Below, in pieces: positions 1-8,900 of a stretch of DNA of 38,305 nucleotides. Positions within the stretch are counted from its first letter, which is position 1, and each line of letters begins with the position of its first letter. The position numbers and the translations under genes are program-made. Source of the stretch: Deltaproteobacteria bacterium (GTDB lineage: Bacteria > Desulfobacterota > Desulfarculia > Adiutricales > Adiutricaceae); the NCBI GenBank assembly GCA_031273455.1, contig JAISRZ010000086.1:1-38305 (forward strand). The letters run 5' to 3'. The notes under the pieces are model-generated. The model was not told the DNA's origin. It saw nothing but the letters and a program-made list of their open reading frames with translations, and searched no databases.

Positions 1-233
1 TTCGGGTGTCATCATTTTTCCACTGCCTACTGGACGACCGCGTTTCTTATACGTGGTATTTTCAGGTCCTTCAGTAGTGAACCGTCTAATCCAGAAGTAA
101 ACAGTGGAAAGAGCTAAAAGATGGTTTCCGCTATATACCTAGCGTCGCGGCCCTCATGAAGTTGAAGAACAGTCCGCTCAACTATTGACGGATTTATCGT
201 TAGTGTTGTTTGGTTAGGTGTTGTATTTGTCAT
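1..233 (-). pseudogene. IS630-type transposase, N-terminal fragment, frameshifted
   Basis: Reading leftward from an ATG at 231-233, the translation begins MTNTTPNQTT and reaches LHEGRDARYIAETIF, then meets a stop at 114-116. A neighbouring frame continues with STVYFWIRRF and KKRGRPVGSGKM up to the window edge. Together these give the helix-turn-helix and basic linker expected at the N-terminus of IS630/Tc1-type transposases, so a small indel near 115-130 separates the two parts. The catalytic DDE domain would lie left of base 1 and cannot be seen. It is a decayed or frameshifted insertion sequence at the window edge. The assignment rests on the GRP linker and HTH pattern only. Confidence 0.6.
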
Positions 234-414
234 ATGAGTATTTTGCAATATTCATAATAAAAACGCAAGCATTTTTTTAAGTTTTTTAAATTATTATTTA
301 AGGTCAAACATTAACTTCACTCCTAACGTTTTTTGGCTGTGGTTTCTAAGAATTATCCACCGAGGTAATAGTATTGACGAGCCGATTAACCATTGGCTCC
401 AATAAAAATATAGA

Positions 415-440
415 CCGTTTGGGGGAGCCCCAACGGGAGA
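415..440 (+). promoter_or_regulatory. Hairpin overlapping the ribosome binding site of the Res gene
   Basis: CCGTTTGGGG (415-424) can pair with CCCCAACGG (428-436) over a 3-nt loop with a one-base bulge. The 3' arm runs into GGGAGA (435-440), the likely Shine-Dalgarno six bases before the ATG at 447. The geometry would let the hairpin dampen translation of the restriction subunit. The hairpin is seen directly; the regulatory role is inferred. Confidence 0.4.
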
Positions 441-446
441 AAATAG

Positions 447-3400
447 ATGCGTTTAAAGTTTAAAACCCAAGCCTATCAACTAGCGGCCGTTAAAGCCGTG
501 GCCGACGTTTTTTTAGGGCAGAGTCGGAAAATCGCCGATTCTTTCTGGGCTAGCGATCCCTTGGCGACCAACGCGACCTTTATAAACCCCGCTAACCCGG
601 AGCTCTCCTTAGAGCCACCCGACCTTTTAGCCAACCTTAGAGCCGCGCAAGGTCGCCAAAACCTCCCGCTTTCCGAAAAGTTAAGCCTGGTCACCACTTC
701 CCCGGTCAACTTGGACGTGGAAATGGAAACCGGGACCGGGAAAACTTATTGTTACATAAGAACGATTTTTGAGCTGTATAAACGCTATGGGTTTAGTAAA
801 TTTATTATAATTGTTCCGAGCGTGGCCATTCGGGAAGGGGTTTTAAAGTCCTTAGAAACTTTGGCCGAGCATTTTTTCGCCGCTTTTGGCGAAACGGCTC
901 AGCGGTTCGTTTATGACTCTAGGCGGTTAGAGGAGCTAAGCGGTTACGCTTTAAATCAGGGGATAAGCGTTTTAGTCATTAATAGCCAAGCCTTTAACTC
1001 GACCGCCCCGGATAGCCGCCGTATTTACGAAAGTTTAGATGAGTTTCAGTCCCGAAGGCCCATCGACGTTATCCGGGCCACTCGGCCCATTCTCATTTTA
1101 GATGAGCCGCAAAAGATCGAGGGCCCCAAAACCTTAGAGGCCCTGGCCTTATTTGAGCCCCTTTTCGCTTTAAGGTACTCGGCCACCCACCGGACGGAGC
1201 GGGATAAGGTTTTCCGCTTGGACGCTTTAGACGCTTACAACTTAAAGCTGGTTAAAAAGATCGCCGTGCGGGGGGTGACTTTAAAGGACCAAGGGGGTTC
1301 CCTAGCCTACGTCTTTTTGGACTCCATCGCGGTCTCGGCTAAAGACCCCGTAGCGAGGCTGGAGATCTTAACCACGGGGCCTAAAGGGCCTAAACGGGTT
1401 ACGCGAGCTTATGGGATCGGCTCCGATTTGGCCGAAGTTTCCGATCGACCGGAGTACCAAGGGTATAGTTTAAGCTTAATCGACGCGAGTCAGGGGCTGG
1501 TGGAGTTTAGTAACGGGGTCAGGATCGCTATCGGGGAAGTTATCGGCGACGCCACGGAAAAGACTTTACGCCGGATCCAGATCCGCGAAGCCATTAACGT
1601 CCACCTGGAAAAGGAAAGGGCCTTACACCCCCGGGGGATTAAGGTTTTGTCCTTGTTTTTCCTGGACGAGGTCAGTAAGTACCGGGATTACGAGCGGCCC
1701 GACCGCCAAGGGGAATACGCCCGGGTCTTTTTAAAAGAATACCAAAGGGCCAAAGAAGAGGTTTTAGCCGCCTTAACCCCCCAAGAATGGTCTTACGGTC
1801 AGTATCTAGCCAACCTTAACCCCAAAGACACCCATAAAGGCTACTTTTCCCGGGACCAGAAGACCCACCGCCTAGTCAACCCCAAGTACAATCTTCGCGG
1901 GGAACGGGCCTTTTTGTCCGATGACGTGGACGCTTATCAGCTTATTTTAAAAGACAAAGAGCGACTTTTAAGCTTCAGCGAGCCGGTCCGCTTTATCTTT
2001 TCCCACTCGGCTTTACGGGAAGGCTGGGATAACCCCAATGTCTTTGTTTTGTGCGCCTTAAAAAGAGGGGACAGCGCCATCTCGCGCCGCCAAGAGGTCG
2101 GTCGGGGGTTACGCCTTTGCGTCAACCAAGCGGGCGAGCGGCAGGACGATCCGGCCACGGTTCACGAGATTAACGCTTTAACGGTCATCGCTGGGGAAAG
2201 CTACCGGGACTTCGCCCAAGGGTTGCAAAAGGAGATTAGCCAAAGTTTAGCCGCTAGACCCCAGAAGGTCGATCTGGCCTACTTTACGGGGGCCTTAGCC
2301 AAAACCCCAGAAGGGGAAAAGATCATAGGCCCTGACCTCGCCCAACGGTTAATCGAGTTTTTAACCGCCGTTGGTTACTTGGATCCTAAGGGCCGTCTAA
2401 CGGAATTGTATTATAAGGCTAAAGAAACCGGCCTAGTTAAACCCCCAGCCGAACTACTTTTAAGCGAAAGTGAACTAATTGAGCTCTTAGCGGGGATCTA
2501 TTCGGGATCATTAACCCCTTTAGCGGTCGATGGCCGCCAACGGGACGAGGACGTTACCGCGGCTAAAGAGGCTAAACTAAAATTTTTAGAAATTTTCGCG
2601 CGGATCGAAAGAAAGGGGGCGGCCCTAGTTGAGTTTGACTCTAGAGAGCTCATAGATAAGGCCACCCAAGCTTTAAACCAAGAGTTAACTGTAGGCGACA
2701 GTTACGCTGTCTTGGAAGGGGAAGTGGATTTTGGTTTTAAGACCTTTCGTGAGCGCGAGGAAAAAGTTCGCGCCATTAGCTTCGAGGCCCCCATCGCCCC
2801 ACCGGTTAAAGACCGGACAGCTTATATCTTAGAACTTAGCGCTTTAACCGGTTTAACCCAAAAGACCATTGGCCGGATCTTAGACGCTTTAACCCCCAAG
2901 GCGGCCCAAGCCTTAAGCTTAAACCCGGATCTTTTTCTAAGCGAGGCGGGGCGGTTGATTAACGAGAAAAAAGGCTCGGTCATGGTTTTAGGGGCTTATT
3001 TTGCCCCTTTTCCCAGCTTAACCGCGGCTAAGCTCTTCGCTTTAGGGAGGGGTTTAGGGGAGTACTTTTCCTTGACCCATAAACTAAAAGCCAAAAGAGT
3101 CAAGGGTTTCGCGGATGGCCATTATCAAGATCCCCTGGCTCCCTTTTACGGCCCCGCCCCGCGAGGGTTAACTCTAAAGACCCCCCTTGGCGACTATCAA
3201 CCGGATTGGATCTTTGGGGTCCAGGAAGGGGGAGGCCCGGAAAGAGGAAGCTCGGAAGGCCAGGGCGCCAAAGGAGCGGCTAAGCTATTATTTTTTGTGG
3301 CTGAGACCAAGGGGGGTTTAACCAGCTTAAAACTAAGGTCTTGCGTCGAGGAAATGGCCGCCGAGCCAATAGAAGACTCGCTTTTCGCGGAGTTAGGGGA

Positions 3401-3551
3401 TCTTTTCGCTACCCAGTCGCTAACCAGGGGCGATAACGCGAGGATCGTGGACTTTGAAACTCGCTTTTGGGAGCGTCTTAACGCGGCGGTCGCCTTAACC
3501 CCTTTGTCTCGTCTTAGTTATGGGCGTTTAAATCGGTTCTTGGATAGCTAA
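447..3551 (+). CDS. Type III restriction enzyme Res subunit (helicase + endonuclease)
   Basis: The 1034-residue protein has the layout of type III Res subunits, which translocate on DNA with ATP and cut it when bound to a Mod methyltransferase. The N-terminus (MRLKFKTQAYQLAAV) is typical. A Walker A (METGTGKT) lies near residue 93 and motif II is DEPQ near residue 219, a usual variant in this family, followed by LRYSATH. The EVGRGLRL helicase motif VI is present. Near the C-terminus YQPDW (about 917) and FFVAETKG (about 952) supply the D...ExK pattern of the nuclease. The start at 447 has GGGAGA six bases upstream. No Mod gene flanks it within the window. A glycine-rich insert (QEGGGPERGSSEGQG) sits between the two nuclease motifs and is absent from the partial second copy at 4.8-5.6 kb. 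The function is secure; activity without Mod is doubtful. Confidence 0.92.
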   Translation: MRLKFKTQAYQLAAVKAVADVFLGQSRKIADSFWASDPLATNATFINPANPELSLEPPDLLANLRAAQGRQNLPLSEKLSLVTTSPVNLDVEMETGTGKTYCYIRTIFELYKRYGFSKFIIIVPSVAIREGVLKSLETLAEHFFAAFGETAQRFVYDSRRLEELSGYALNQGISVLVINSQAFNSTAPDSRRIYESLDEFQSRRPIDVIRATRPILILDEPQKIEGPKTLEALALFEPLFALRYSATHRTERDKVFRLDALDAYNLKLVKKIAVRGVTLKDQGGSLAYVFLDSIAVSAKDPVARLEILTTGPKGPKRVTRAYGIGSDLAEVSDRPEYQGYSLSLIDASQGLVEFSNGVRIAIGEVIGDATEKTLRRIQIREAINVHLEKERALHPRGIKVLSLFFLDEVSKYRDYERPDRQGEYARVFLKEYQRAKEEVLAALTPQEWSYGQYLANLNPKDTHKGYFSRDQKTHRLVNPKYNLRGERAFLSDDVDAYQLILKDKERLLSFSEPVRFIFSHSALREGWDNPNVFVLCALKRGDSAISRRQEVGRGLRLCVNQAGERQDDPATVHEINALTVIAGESYRDFAQGLQKEISQSLAARPQKVDLAYFTGALAKTPEGEKIIGPDLAQRLIEFLTAVGYLDPKGRLTELYYKAKETGLVKPPAELLLSESELIELLAGIYSGSLTPLAVDGRQRDEDVTAAKEAKLKFLEIFARIERKGAALVEFDSRELIDKATQALNQELTVGDSYAVLEGEVDFGFKTFREREEKVRAISFEAPIAPPVKDRTAYILELSALTGLTQKTIGRILDALTPKAAQALSLNPDLFLSEAGRLINEKKGSVMVLGAYFAPFPSLTAAKLFALGRGLGEYFSLTHKLKAKRVKGFADGHYQDPLAPFYGPAPRGLTLKTPLGDYQPDWIFGVQEGGGPERGSSEGQGAKGAAKLLFFVAETKGGLTSLKLRSCVEEMAAEPIEDSLFAELGDLFATQSLTRGDNARIVDFETRFWERLNAAVALTPLSRLSYGRLNRFLDS

Positions 3552-4087
3552 AACCCGCCCCGAACGTGGGTACGCGCGTTATTCCAGATAGACGGAATTT
3601 TAGAGTCCGGCTGACTGGATTTTTGGCCGCCTTTATCTCGGCCAAATTCTGGTCGCTGAAAGTCAACTCTCGCCAGACCTTTGGGTGTGGATTTAAAAAT
3701 ACGCTGTTTTTTAGAAAACACTAGAATTTTAGGAAGGCGGGTTAAAATCCCCAGCCATAAACCCCGCTCTTTTGGGGCGCTTAAAGAGCGAATAGATTCC
3801 ACTAAACTTTGGCGCCACGCCAGGCTTGGGTTTTTACGAGGCCACAAGGGTTCCAGGAATTTTTAACCTTTAACCTAAGTAAAACTTTTTTACCTTACAG
3901 TAGTGATACGCCAATCATCTTATCATCTACTTTAGCGCCTACCTTAGCGCTAGAAAACTATTAAAATATAAATTAATTTTTTATCTTAATAAATGACTGT
4001 TTCAAAATTTATAATTAAAGAAAGTTAAAAATGAACAACAAACCTAGATGACAGTTTAACTTAGAGAAAATTAGATAATAATAATGT
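3552..4087. other. Intergenic stretch, no supported gene
   Basis: This lies between the Res gene and a small minus-strand ORF. Open frames on both strands (up to 99 codons on the minus strand) give no recognisable motifs, and the GC-rich part (to about 3870) changes abruptly to AT-rich DNA. I see no RNA gene. The compositional break suggests that an inserted AT-rich segment begins near 3870. Confidence 0.5.
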
Positions 4088-4282
4088 TTATTTAGTATGA
4101 TTTTGATTACTACATTTAGAATTTAAAGGCTTTGCAACTGTAAAACCATATTTTTTAGCTGCTTCTTCTCCATATTTTCTAAAATATTCTACTAATTCTT
4201 CAGTAGTCATACTTTTTGTTTCCTCATAAATTTCTACACGAATCCTATTCAACTCATCTTCTACTGTGTTAAGTTTCCTCAT
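4088..4282 (-). CDS. Small hypothetical protein, antitoxin-like in size and character
   Basis: The frame extends upstream, but the best start is the ATG at 4280-4282, which has GGAGG eight bases before it. That gives 64 residues beginning MRKLNTVEDELNRIR. The protein is charged and helical, with a KSMTTEELVEYFRKYGEEA segment and a KKYGF motif. Short proteins with this DELN.IR...ET..MT.EE....KYG pattern are common hypothetical ORFs, often in accessory DNA; I recall no assigned function. No toxin-like partner is visible on either side. It lies in AT-rich DNA unlike the Res gene, which fits lateral acquisition. Confidence 0.55.
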   Translation of the reverse strand: MRKLNTVEDELNRIRVEIYEETKSMTTEELVEYFRKYGEEAAKKYGFTVAKPLNSKCSNQNHTK

Positions 4283-4565
4283 GATCAATAACCTCCAATT
4301 GACCACCAGCTTATGTTCCAAAAAAAATGTACGTTAAATTTTCAGCTAAGTCAAGATGAATCTGAACCCTGGGAAAAAAACAATTTCAAAGTTCTTTCAG
4401 TACTAAGACAGCTTAATTATCAAGTTAAATTGACCTTTACAATAAAGAATAAGTTAGTTAGACGATTTTTAATATCACTAACAATAATATTATGTAATAT
4501 AAACCAATTTATGTGATAGTTTATTTGCGCATTTTAACTGAGGTTTTTTAACTGAGGTTAAAAAT

Positions 4566-4799
4566 ATGAAACCAATTAACAAGCTTGAATTATCAGCGAC
4601 TATTGTCGAGCCAGGAAAGCTCGTGAAAATGCCGCGCAACGGTGAACTTGCTATCAACTCAAAAATTTCATTCCCATTTGGAATGAAAAATCGCCAGATG
4701 CTGGCGACAGCCTATAATGAAACCGCTGAAAGCATCTCCAAATTGTCTTCGGGAATTGAGGTAATCCTTGAAGGCGCATTATACCAAATTAAGCTTTAA
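4566..4799 (+). CDS. Small ORF resembling an OB-fold (SSB-like) N-terminal region, truncated at a junction
   Basis: The 77 codons start at an ATG preceded by GAGGTTAAAAAT. The end, NETAESISKLSSG followed by VILEGALYQ, resembles the later strands of the single-stranded-DNA-binding OB fold, where K.A..... .L.KG..V.VEG is usual. The N-terminal KLELSATIVEPG would fit the first strand. The stop codon lies in AGCTTTAAACCAAGAG, which is identical to Res gene sequence near 2670, so the C-terminus was created where a Res fragment was joined on. The protein is shorter than any normal SSB and is probably a broken gene. The fold call is weak; the junction is clear. Confidence 0.4.
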   Translation: MKPINKLELSATIVEPGKLVKMPRNGELAINSKISFPFGMKNRQMLATAYNETAESISKLSSGIEVILEGALYQIKL

Positions 4800-5624
4800 A
4801 CCAAGAGTTATCTTTAGGCCCCAGTTAAGATGTTTTGGAAGTGGATTTTGGCTTTAAGACCTTTCGTGAGCGGGAGGAAAAAGTTCGAACCATTCGCTTA
4901 GAGGCCCCCATCGCCCCGCCGGTAAAAGAACGGAGAGCTTATATCTTAGAACTAAGCGCTTTAACCGGTTTAACCCAAAAGACCATCGGCCGGATCTTAG
5001 CGAGTTTAAGCCCTAATGCCCGCCAAGCCTTAAGCTTAAACCCGGATCTATTTATCTTGGAGGCAAGTCGTCTCATTAACGAGAAAAAGGGCTCGGTTAT
5101 GGTTTTAGGGGCTTATTTTAACCAAAACTCTTCACTTATCGCGGCCAAGCTCTTCGCCTTAGGCGAAGAGCTCGACCGGTGGCGAAACTTAGCCCCCAAG
5201 CTAAACAAATCTAAAGCGATCCCTAGCGGCGATCCTCAAGGGCCCTTTTACGGCCCGGACCCCCAGGGGCTAACGTTAAAAACGCCCTTAGGCGACTATC
5301 AGCTGGATTGGGTGTTCACGGCCCCGGAAGACGGATCCAAACTATTGTTTTTTGTGGCCGAGACCAAGGGGACTTTGACCAGCTTAAAACTAAGGTCCTA
5401 CGCGACGGAGCTAGCGGCCCAAAAATCTTTTGATCCCTTCTTTACGGAGCCCCAAGATCTTTTCGCTGGGGGGGGGGGGCGCCTATCTCACCCCAGGGCC
5501 GATCGCCGCTCCAGTGGACTTTAAGGCCCGTTTTTGGGGCCTTCTTAAAGGGGCGACCGATGCCCTAGTCCCTTTATCCGCCCCACTTAGTTTTAGCCGC
5601 TTAACCCGGTTCTTGGAAAACTAA
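4792..5624 (+). pseudogene. Second, truncated copy of the Res C-terminal nuclease region
   Basis: Starting at AAGCTTTAAACCAAGAG the DNA matches the Res gene from about 2670 to its end. The protein repeats FGFKTFREREEKVR, LTGLTQKTIGRIL, INEKKGSVMVLGAYF, the nuclease aspartate (DYQLDW) and FFVAETKG. The helicase part is absent. An open frame exists from a TTG at 4835 to 5524, but it breaks at twelve consecutive Gs (5468-5479). The rest (GPIAAPVDFKARFW to FSRLTRFLEN) is in another frame through 5624. Eleven or fourteen Gs would restore one frame. The two copies differ at many positions, so this is an old duplication or a remnant of a related system. Confidence 0.85.
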
Positions 5625-5642
5625 CCTTGCCTCTAGAGCGAA

Positions 5643-5677
5643 AAAAGGCTACTTTCATCATAAAGCGGCCTTTTCTT
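5643..5677 (+). terminator. Terminator-like hairpin just before the group II intron
   Basis: AAAAGGC (5643-5649) pairs with GCCTTTT (5668-5674) across an 18-nt loop, ending in a pyrimidine-rich tail two bases from the intron 5' end at 5679. It lies directly after the Res fragment stop. Some bacterial group II introns insert behind terminator hairpins, which fits this position. Confidence 0.45.
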
Positions 5678-5678
5678 C

Positions 5679-6162
5679 GTGCGCCCGGCATGGACGTTGA
5701 CTCGGAGGTGAAAGTCCTCTACAGACTTGGCAGTGGGAACTGTTAGCCAATGGCGAGGGTGTCCTCCGTGAGGGGGAATCTGAAGGAAGCCGGAGGCAAA
5801 CCCTCGGCTCGATGAACAAGAACCGCATAGTAGGCGTCGCAGGGCGGACGAGCTGGCTAATCACAGCGAAGTCCAACGCTGTCCGAATCCTAGTGACGTA
5901 AACGCGGCAGGTATATGAGGGGAAGGTTAACGCCCTTACCCGGAGAGATCTTAAGGCGACCGTGAAAGCGGAAGGGGGCTCGGAAACGGGCTTCTGAACC
6001 TTAAGAAGTCAGCCGAGGCAATAGTGCCAACGCGTAGAAAGTGGAATACCGGTCAAACGGGCTGAACTTGGGGAGGATAGGCTGGAAGCCGAAAGTAACC
6101 AGGTAGCGCGGAGCATGGGGGGACTCGGAGAAGGAACCATTGACAACATCAAAACCAATCTC
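5679..6162 (+). ncRNA. Group II intron ribozyme, 5' domains
   Basis: From GTGCGCC the sequence keeps many landmarks of bacterial group II introns in order: GGTGAAAGTCC, GGGTGTCCTCCGTGAGG, AATCTGAAGGAAGCCGG, GGCAAACC, CGAACAAGAACCGCATA-like text, AAGTCCAACGCTGTCCGAA, CGCGGCAGGTATATGAGG, CTTACCCGGAGAGATCTTAAGG and AGAAGTCAGCCGAGG. These cover domain I through the segment leading to the ORF in domain IV. No large deletion is apparent in this part. I did not fold the molecule or assign the EBS/IBS pairings. Confidence 0.8.
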
Positions 6163-6281
6163 ATGGATCAAATCTTAAGCTATGGAAACATGGTGGAAGC
6201 GGCCAAGAGATATTGCCTTACCTGGAGACGCGGCGCCAGGAGCTTGTCGGATGGATACGTAACGAAAAATATAAGCCTAGG
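6163..6281 (+). pseudogene. Group II intron reverse transcriptase, N-terminal remnant
   Basis: ATG at 6163 opens MDQILSYGNMVEAAKR, matching the start of intron-encoded proteins (LM..I....N...AYKRV). The following block, NKGAPGIDGMTVDE, is missing. A shifted frame from 6213 continues with LPYLETRRQELVGW and IRNEKYKPR, the usual L...L......L...L..G.Y.P segment. Homology is lost right after this. An internal deletion of roughly twenty codons and loss of all catalytic RT motifs leave no functional protein. Confidence 0.65.
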
Positions 6282-6406
6282 CTAAAAGCCTTCCGCCGTC
6301 ACGCGAGGCTCGAACTTTGGGGAAATTTGCGATTGATATAATTGGTAACATTAGGTATAATTTATCTTATTATCACTAAGCCAATAGCTAAAATGAGGCC
6401 GCTAGA

Positions 6407-8038
6407 ATGACCGCCTTCCAGCCAAAAAAATTTAACATCTATGGTCCTTGTGACCCCTTGAAGCATTACGCGCTACCACCATTAAAGCGCCTTCCTGAGT
6501 TCGAGGATCTGGTAAATTCCTTTGATTATTTCACGCTGGTAGCCCCCCGCAATTCAGGGAAGACCACGACTATTTTGGCCGCCGTGGACCAGATAAACGA
6601 GTATGGCGAGCATTACGCTTTGCGCTGCTCTTTAAAGCGGCTTCAAAAGATTATGGATAAAGACGAAGCCATGAGCCGCATCGTGGGCGAATTAGAAGCG
6701 GCTTTAGCTCTGTCCAAAGTGGGTGCCTTGAGAAAGGTCGTTACCCATAATTCTTGGGGTGACCTAAAAGCCAAGCCTGACTTCAACGATTATCCAGTCA
6801 GACTCATTCTGAACAATATATGCAGATTTATTTATAAAGATCTGGTGGTGTTCTTTGATGACTTTGATTGTCTAGAGGAGCGGCTTCTTCTATATTTTTT
6901 CCCACAATTAAGAGATGGCTTAACGAAAAGAGACAGAGTTTCCTTTCCTAGATTCTTCGGCTTTATTACCGTGCGGGATATGGGGGATTTTACGGCCAAT
7001 GTACGGAAAAAATCCAATTCTTGGGACAAATTCGCCCTTTTTATCTGCTCCGAGTACCTGATCCTAGCTAATTTTACTCTTGAAGAGGTAAGGGCTCTTT
7101 ACTCCCAACACACTGAGGCCACTGGCCAGGTCTTCTTAGAAGAGGCGGTCCAAAGAGCTTATTACTGGTCCGGGGGGCAACCCAGGCTAGTCAACGCCTT
7201 GGCTCGCGAAGTACTCCAGAAGATACTAAGAAAAGATTATGGGCCACCCATAACCGCGGCTCTTATAGACGAGGCGACCCATAACTTAAGAAAAAGAGGG
7301 GATATCCATTTCGATTCCCTTTTGGATTGTCTGTCTGAGCCTGGGGTCAAGAGAATTATTGAGCCTATTTTGGAGATTAGATCCGAGGATTTGGGGTGGT
7401 CCGATCGGGACATTAGATATGGCCGAAGTTTCGATGAAGATTGCTACTACTGCCAGGAATTGGGTCTTATTAAAGAAGACCATCTTAGTTATCAACCGGC
7501 CAATCCTTTTTACGCTAGTTTAATATCAAGGTATCTTAACTCTGGCCTTCGAAAATGGCTTCCTAATGGTTTGGTTGGTCAATGGATGAACGGCGAAAGT
7601 ATTGACATGAATGGGCTAGTTAAGGCCTTTCAGCGCTTTTGGGCCCAAAATTCCGAAGATTATCTTAAGGGCGTTAAGTATCAAAAAGCCTTTCCGCATC
7701 TTTTTTTGACGGCTTTCTTTCAAAAAGTGGTCAACTGGGAAGCCGAAATCATTGAGGAATGCGATTTGGAACTGGACTACTCTTACCTAGTCGTCCAGTA
7801 CGCTCAGAAAAGTTACGTTCTTCGGCTAGAGATTAAAAGCGACAAAACCAGCTTGGCCAATAGCCTAGAACAAATCAAAGAGCGCATGAACGGTCTTCTA
7901 GTCAAAGAAGGCTGGCTTTTAGAGTTTGATCGGGACTGGAAAAATTACTGGCCCGAGAAAATTACCTGGGAGACCATAACCCAGAAAATAAGCGAGAATC
8001 AATCCGAAGATTTAACTATTCACGTGGTTGGCCTTTAA
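6407..8038 (+). CDS. P-loop ATPase with C-terminal PD-(D/E)XK-like nuclease domain
   Basis: The 543-residue protein begins with FNIYGPCDPLKHYALPP and RLPE. This matches the signature of a widespread bacterial AAA-like ATPase group (NxxGPCxPxxHYxLPPxxRLP, then a P-loop). Walker A is APRNSGKTT near residues 46-54 and Walker B is VVFFDDFD near 148. A winged-helix-like middle follows (GQPRLVNALAREVL). The C-terminus has VLRLEIKSDKTS near 474, an ExK pattern seen in PD-(D/E)XK nuclease folds. GAGG sits seven bases before the ATG. The gene is intact although it lies inside the broken group II intron, on the intron's strand. Its function is unknown; the family is often found in accessory regions, and DNA mobility or defence is only a guess. 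Confidence 0.75.
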   Translation: MTAFQPKKFNIYGPCDPLKHYALPPLKRLPEFEDLVNSFDYFTLVAPRNSGKTTTILAAVDQINEYGEHYALRCSLKRLQKIMDKDEAMSRIVGELEAALALSKVGALRKVVTHNSWGDLKAKPDFNDYPVRLILNNICRFIYKDLVVFFDDFDCLEERLLLYFFPQLRDGLTKRDRVSFPRFFGFITVRDMGDFTANVRKKSNSWDKFALFICSEYLILANFTLEEVRALYSQHTEATGQVFLEEAVQRAYYWSGGQPRLVNALAREVLQKILRKDYGPPITAALIDEATHNLRKRGDIHFDSLLDCLSEPGVKRIIEPILEIRSEDLGWSDRDIRYGRSFDEDCYYCQELGLIKEDHLSYQPANPFYASLISRYLNSGLRKWLPNGLVGQWMNGESIDMNGLVKAFQRFWAQNSEDYLKGVKYQKAFPHLFLTAFFQKVVNWEAEIIEECDLELDYSYLVVQYAQKSYVLRLEIKSDKTSLANSLEQIKERMNGLLVKEGWLLEFDRDWKNYWPEKITWETITQKISENQSEDLTIHVVGL

Positions 8039-8639
8039 CGACAATAGCTTTACGGTATCTATTCACGGTTTTTAGCCGTTCCTCTGGGGGTAATTTCCGG
8101 TCTGCATTCTCGAGGGTCATTTTAGTAAAAACAGTCATACTTTCCTGAATTGCCACCCTCTATTCTCGCTATTAATTGGTTTGATAATCTGAGACTACTT
8201 CTCAAACTAAAATAGTAATGTTTATGAGATTTGTGTTGTTTTTTAGTTATAATAGTTGTATTATAAAATAATGGAACCACTAAATAGTTAGTCTATAGTT
8301 TTAACAGATCTTCAAAGTGACGTTCTTGACCATCCAAGCTCGCCACGTGGAGTTTGTTTGTTCACATCATATGCTACCATCAGATCGCCCCGCTAAGGTT
8401 CATTCCACCGATCCTAAGCCAGAATCAAGCGAATTGCGACCGCTTCAAGTCAAAAATCTTTATTTACTAGAAGTACAACGGAGTCAAAACCTTAAAATCA
8501 TTCGAGAATTCAAAATTTAAGTATCTGTATTCCAGTAAGAGAAAAAACATAGGCGTCAATTAGGCTGTTTTAACGGTCCAAACTTGGAAAAAAGCCATAC
8601 TTCAGATTCCATAGGAGTAATTTTGACCTCAATTGGGTC
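8039..8639. other. Gap inside the intron insert, no supported gene
   Basis: This follows the ATPase gene. It is AT-rich with short frames; the longest (8317-8520, 67 codons) has no recognisable motif and no good ribosome binding site. TGACC and GGTCA near 8625-8640 form a small inverted repeat. Nothing else can be supported. Confidence 0.4.
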
Positions 8640-8875
8640 AGATGAAGACCAGGCTTAAACTATTGAGCGGCTGAAGCGGGAGTTCTCCATGTTACAGGCC
8701 AAGTTTAAGACCGAGATTCAGGCCATTGAGGCCGGGTTTCATGCCAAACTTCACATGCGACACTTCACATGCCAGACTTCAGACGGAAAGGGACGCGTAC
8801 AGAGCCAAAATCTCGATCTTCATAAAGGAAGTCGAGGAATTAATTCTAAATTGCTTTCAAGATTTCAGTGATGTC
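8640..8875 (+). pseudogene. Decayed coiled-coil ORF
   Basis: Joining frames gives IERLKREFSMLQAKFKTEIQ and AIEAGFHAKL, then, after a small frameshift, ARLQTERDAYRAKIS and IFIKEVEELILNCFQDFSDV with a stop. The heptad-like charge pattern points to a coiled coil, and the pieces read as one protein broken by indels. Its family is not recognised. It could be the tail of a gene brought in with the ATPase. Confidence 0.4.
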
Positions 8876-8900
8876 TAATAGAAGCCATGGAGGTGGTTCA

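Noticed and set aside
3548..3847. 99-codon minus-strand frame after the Res gene
   Set aside because: It has no motif and no convincing ribosome binding site, and begins in GC-rich DNA where such frames arise by chance.
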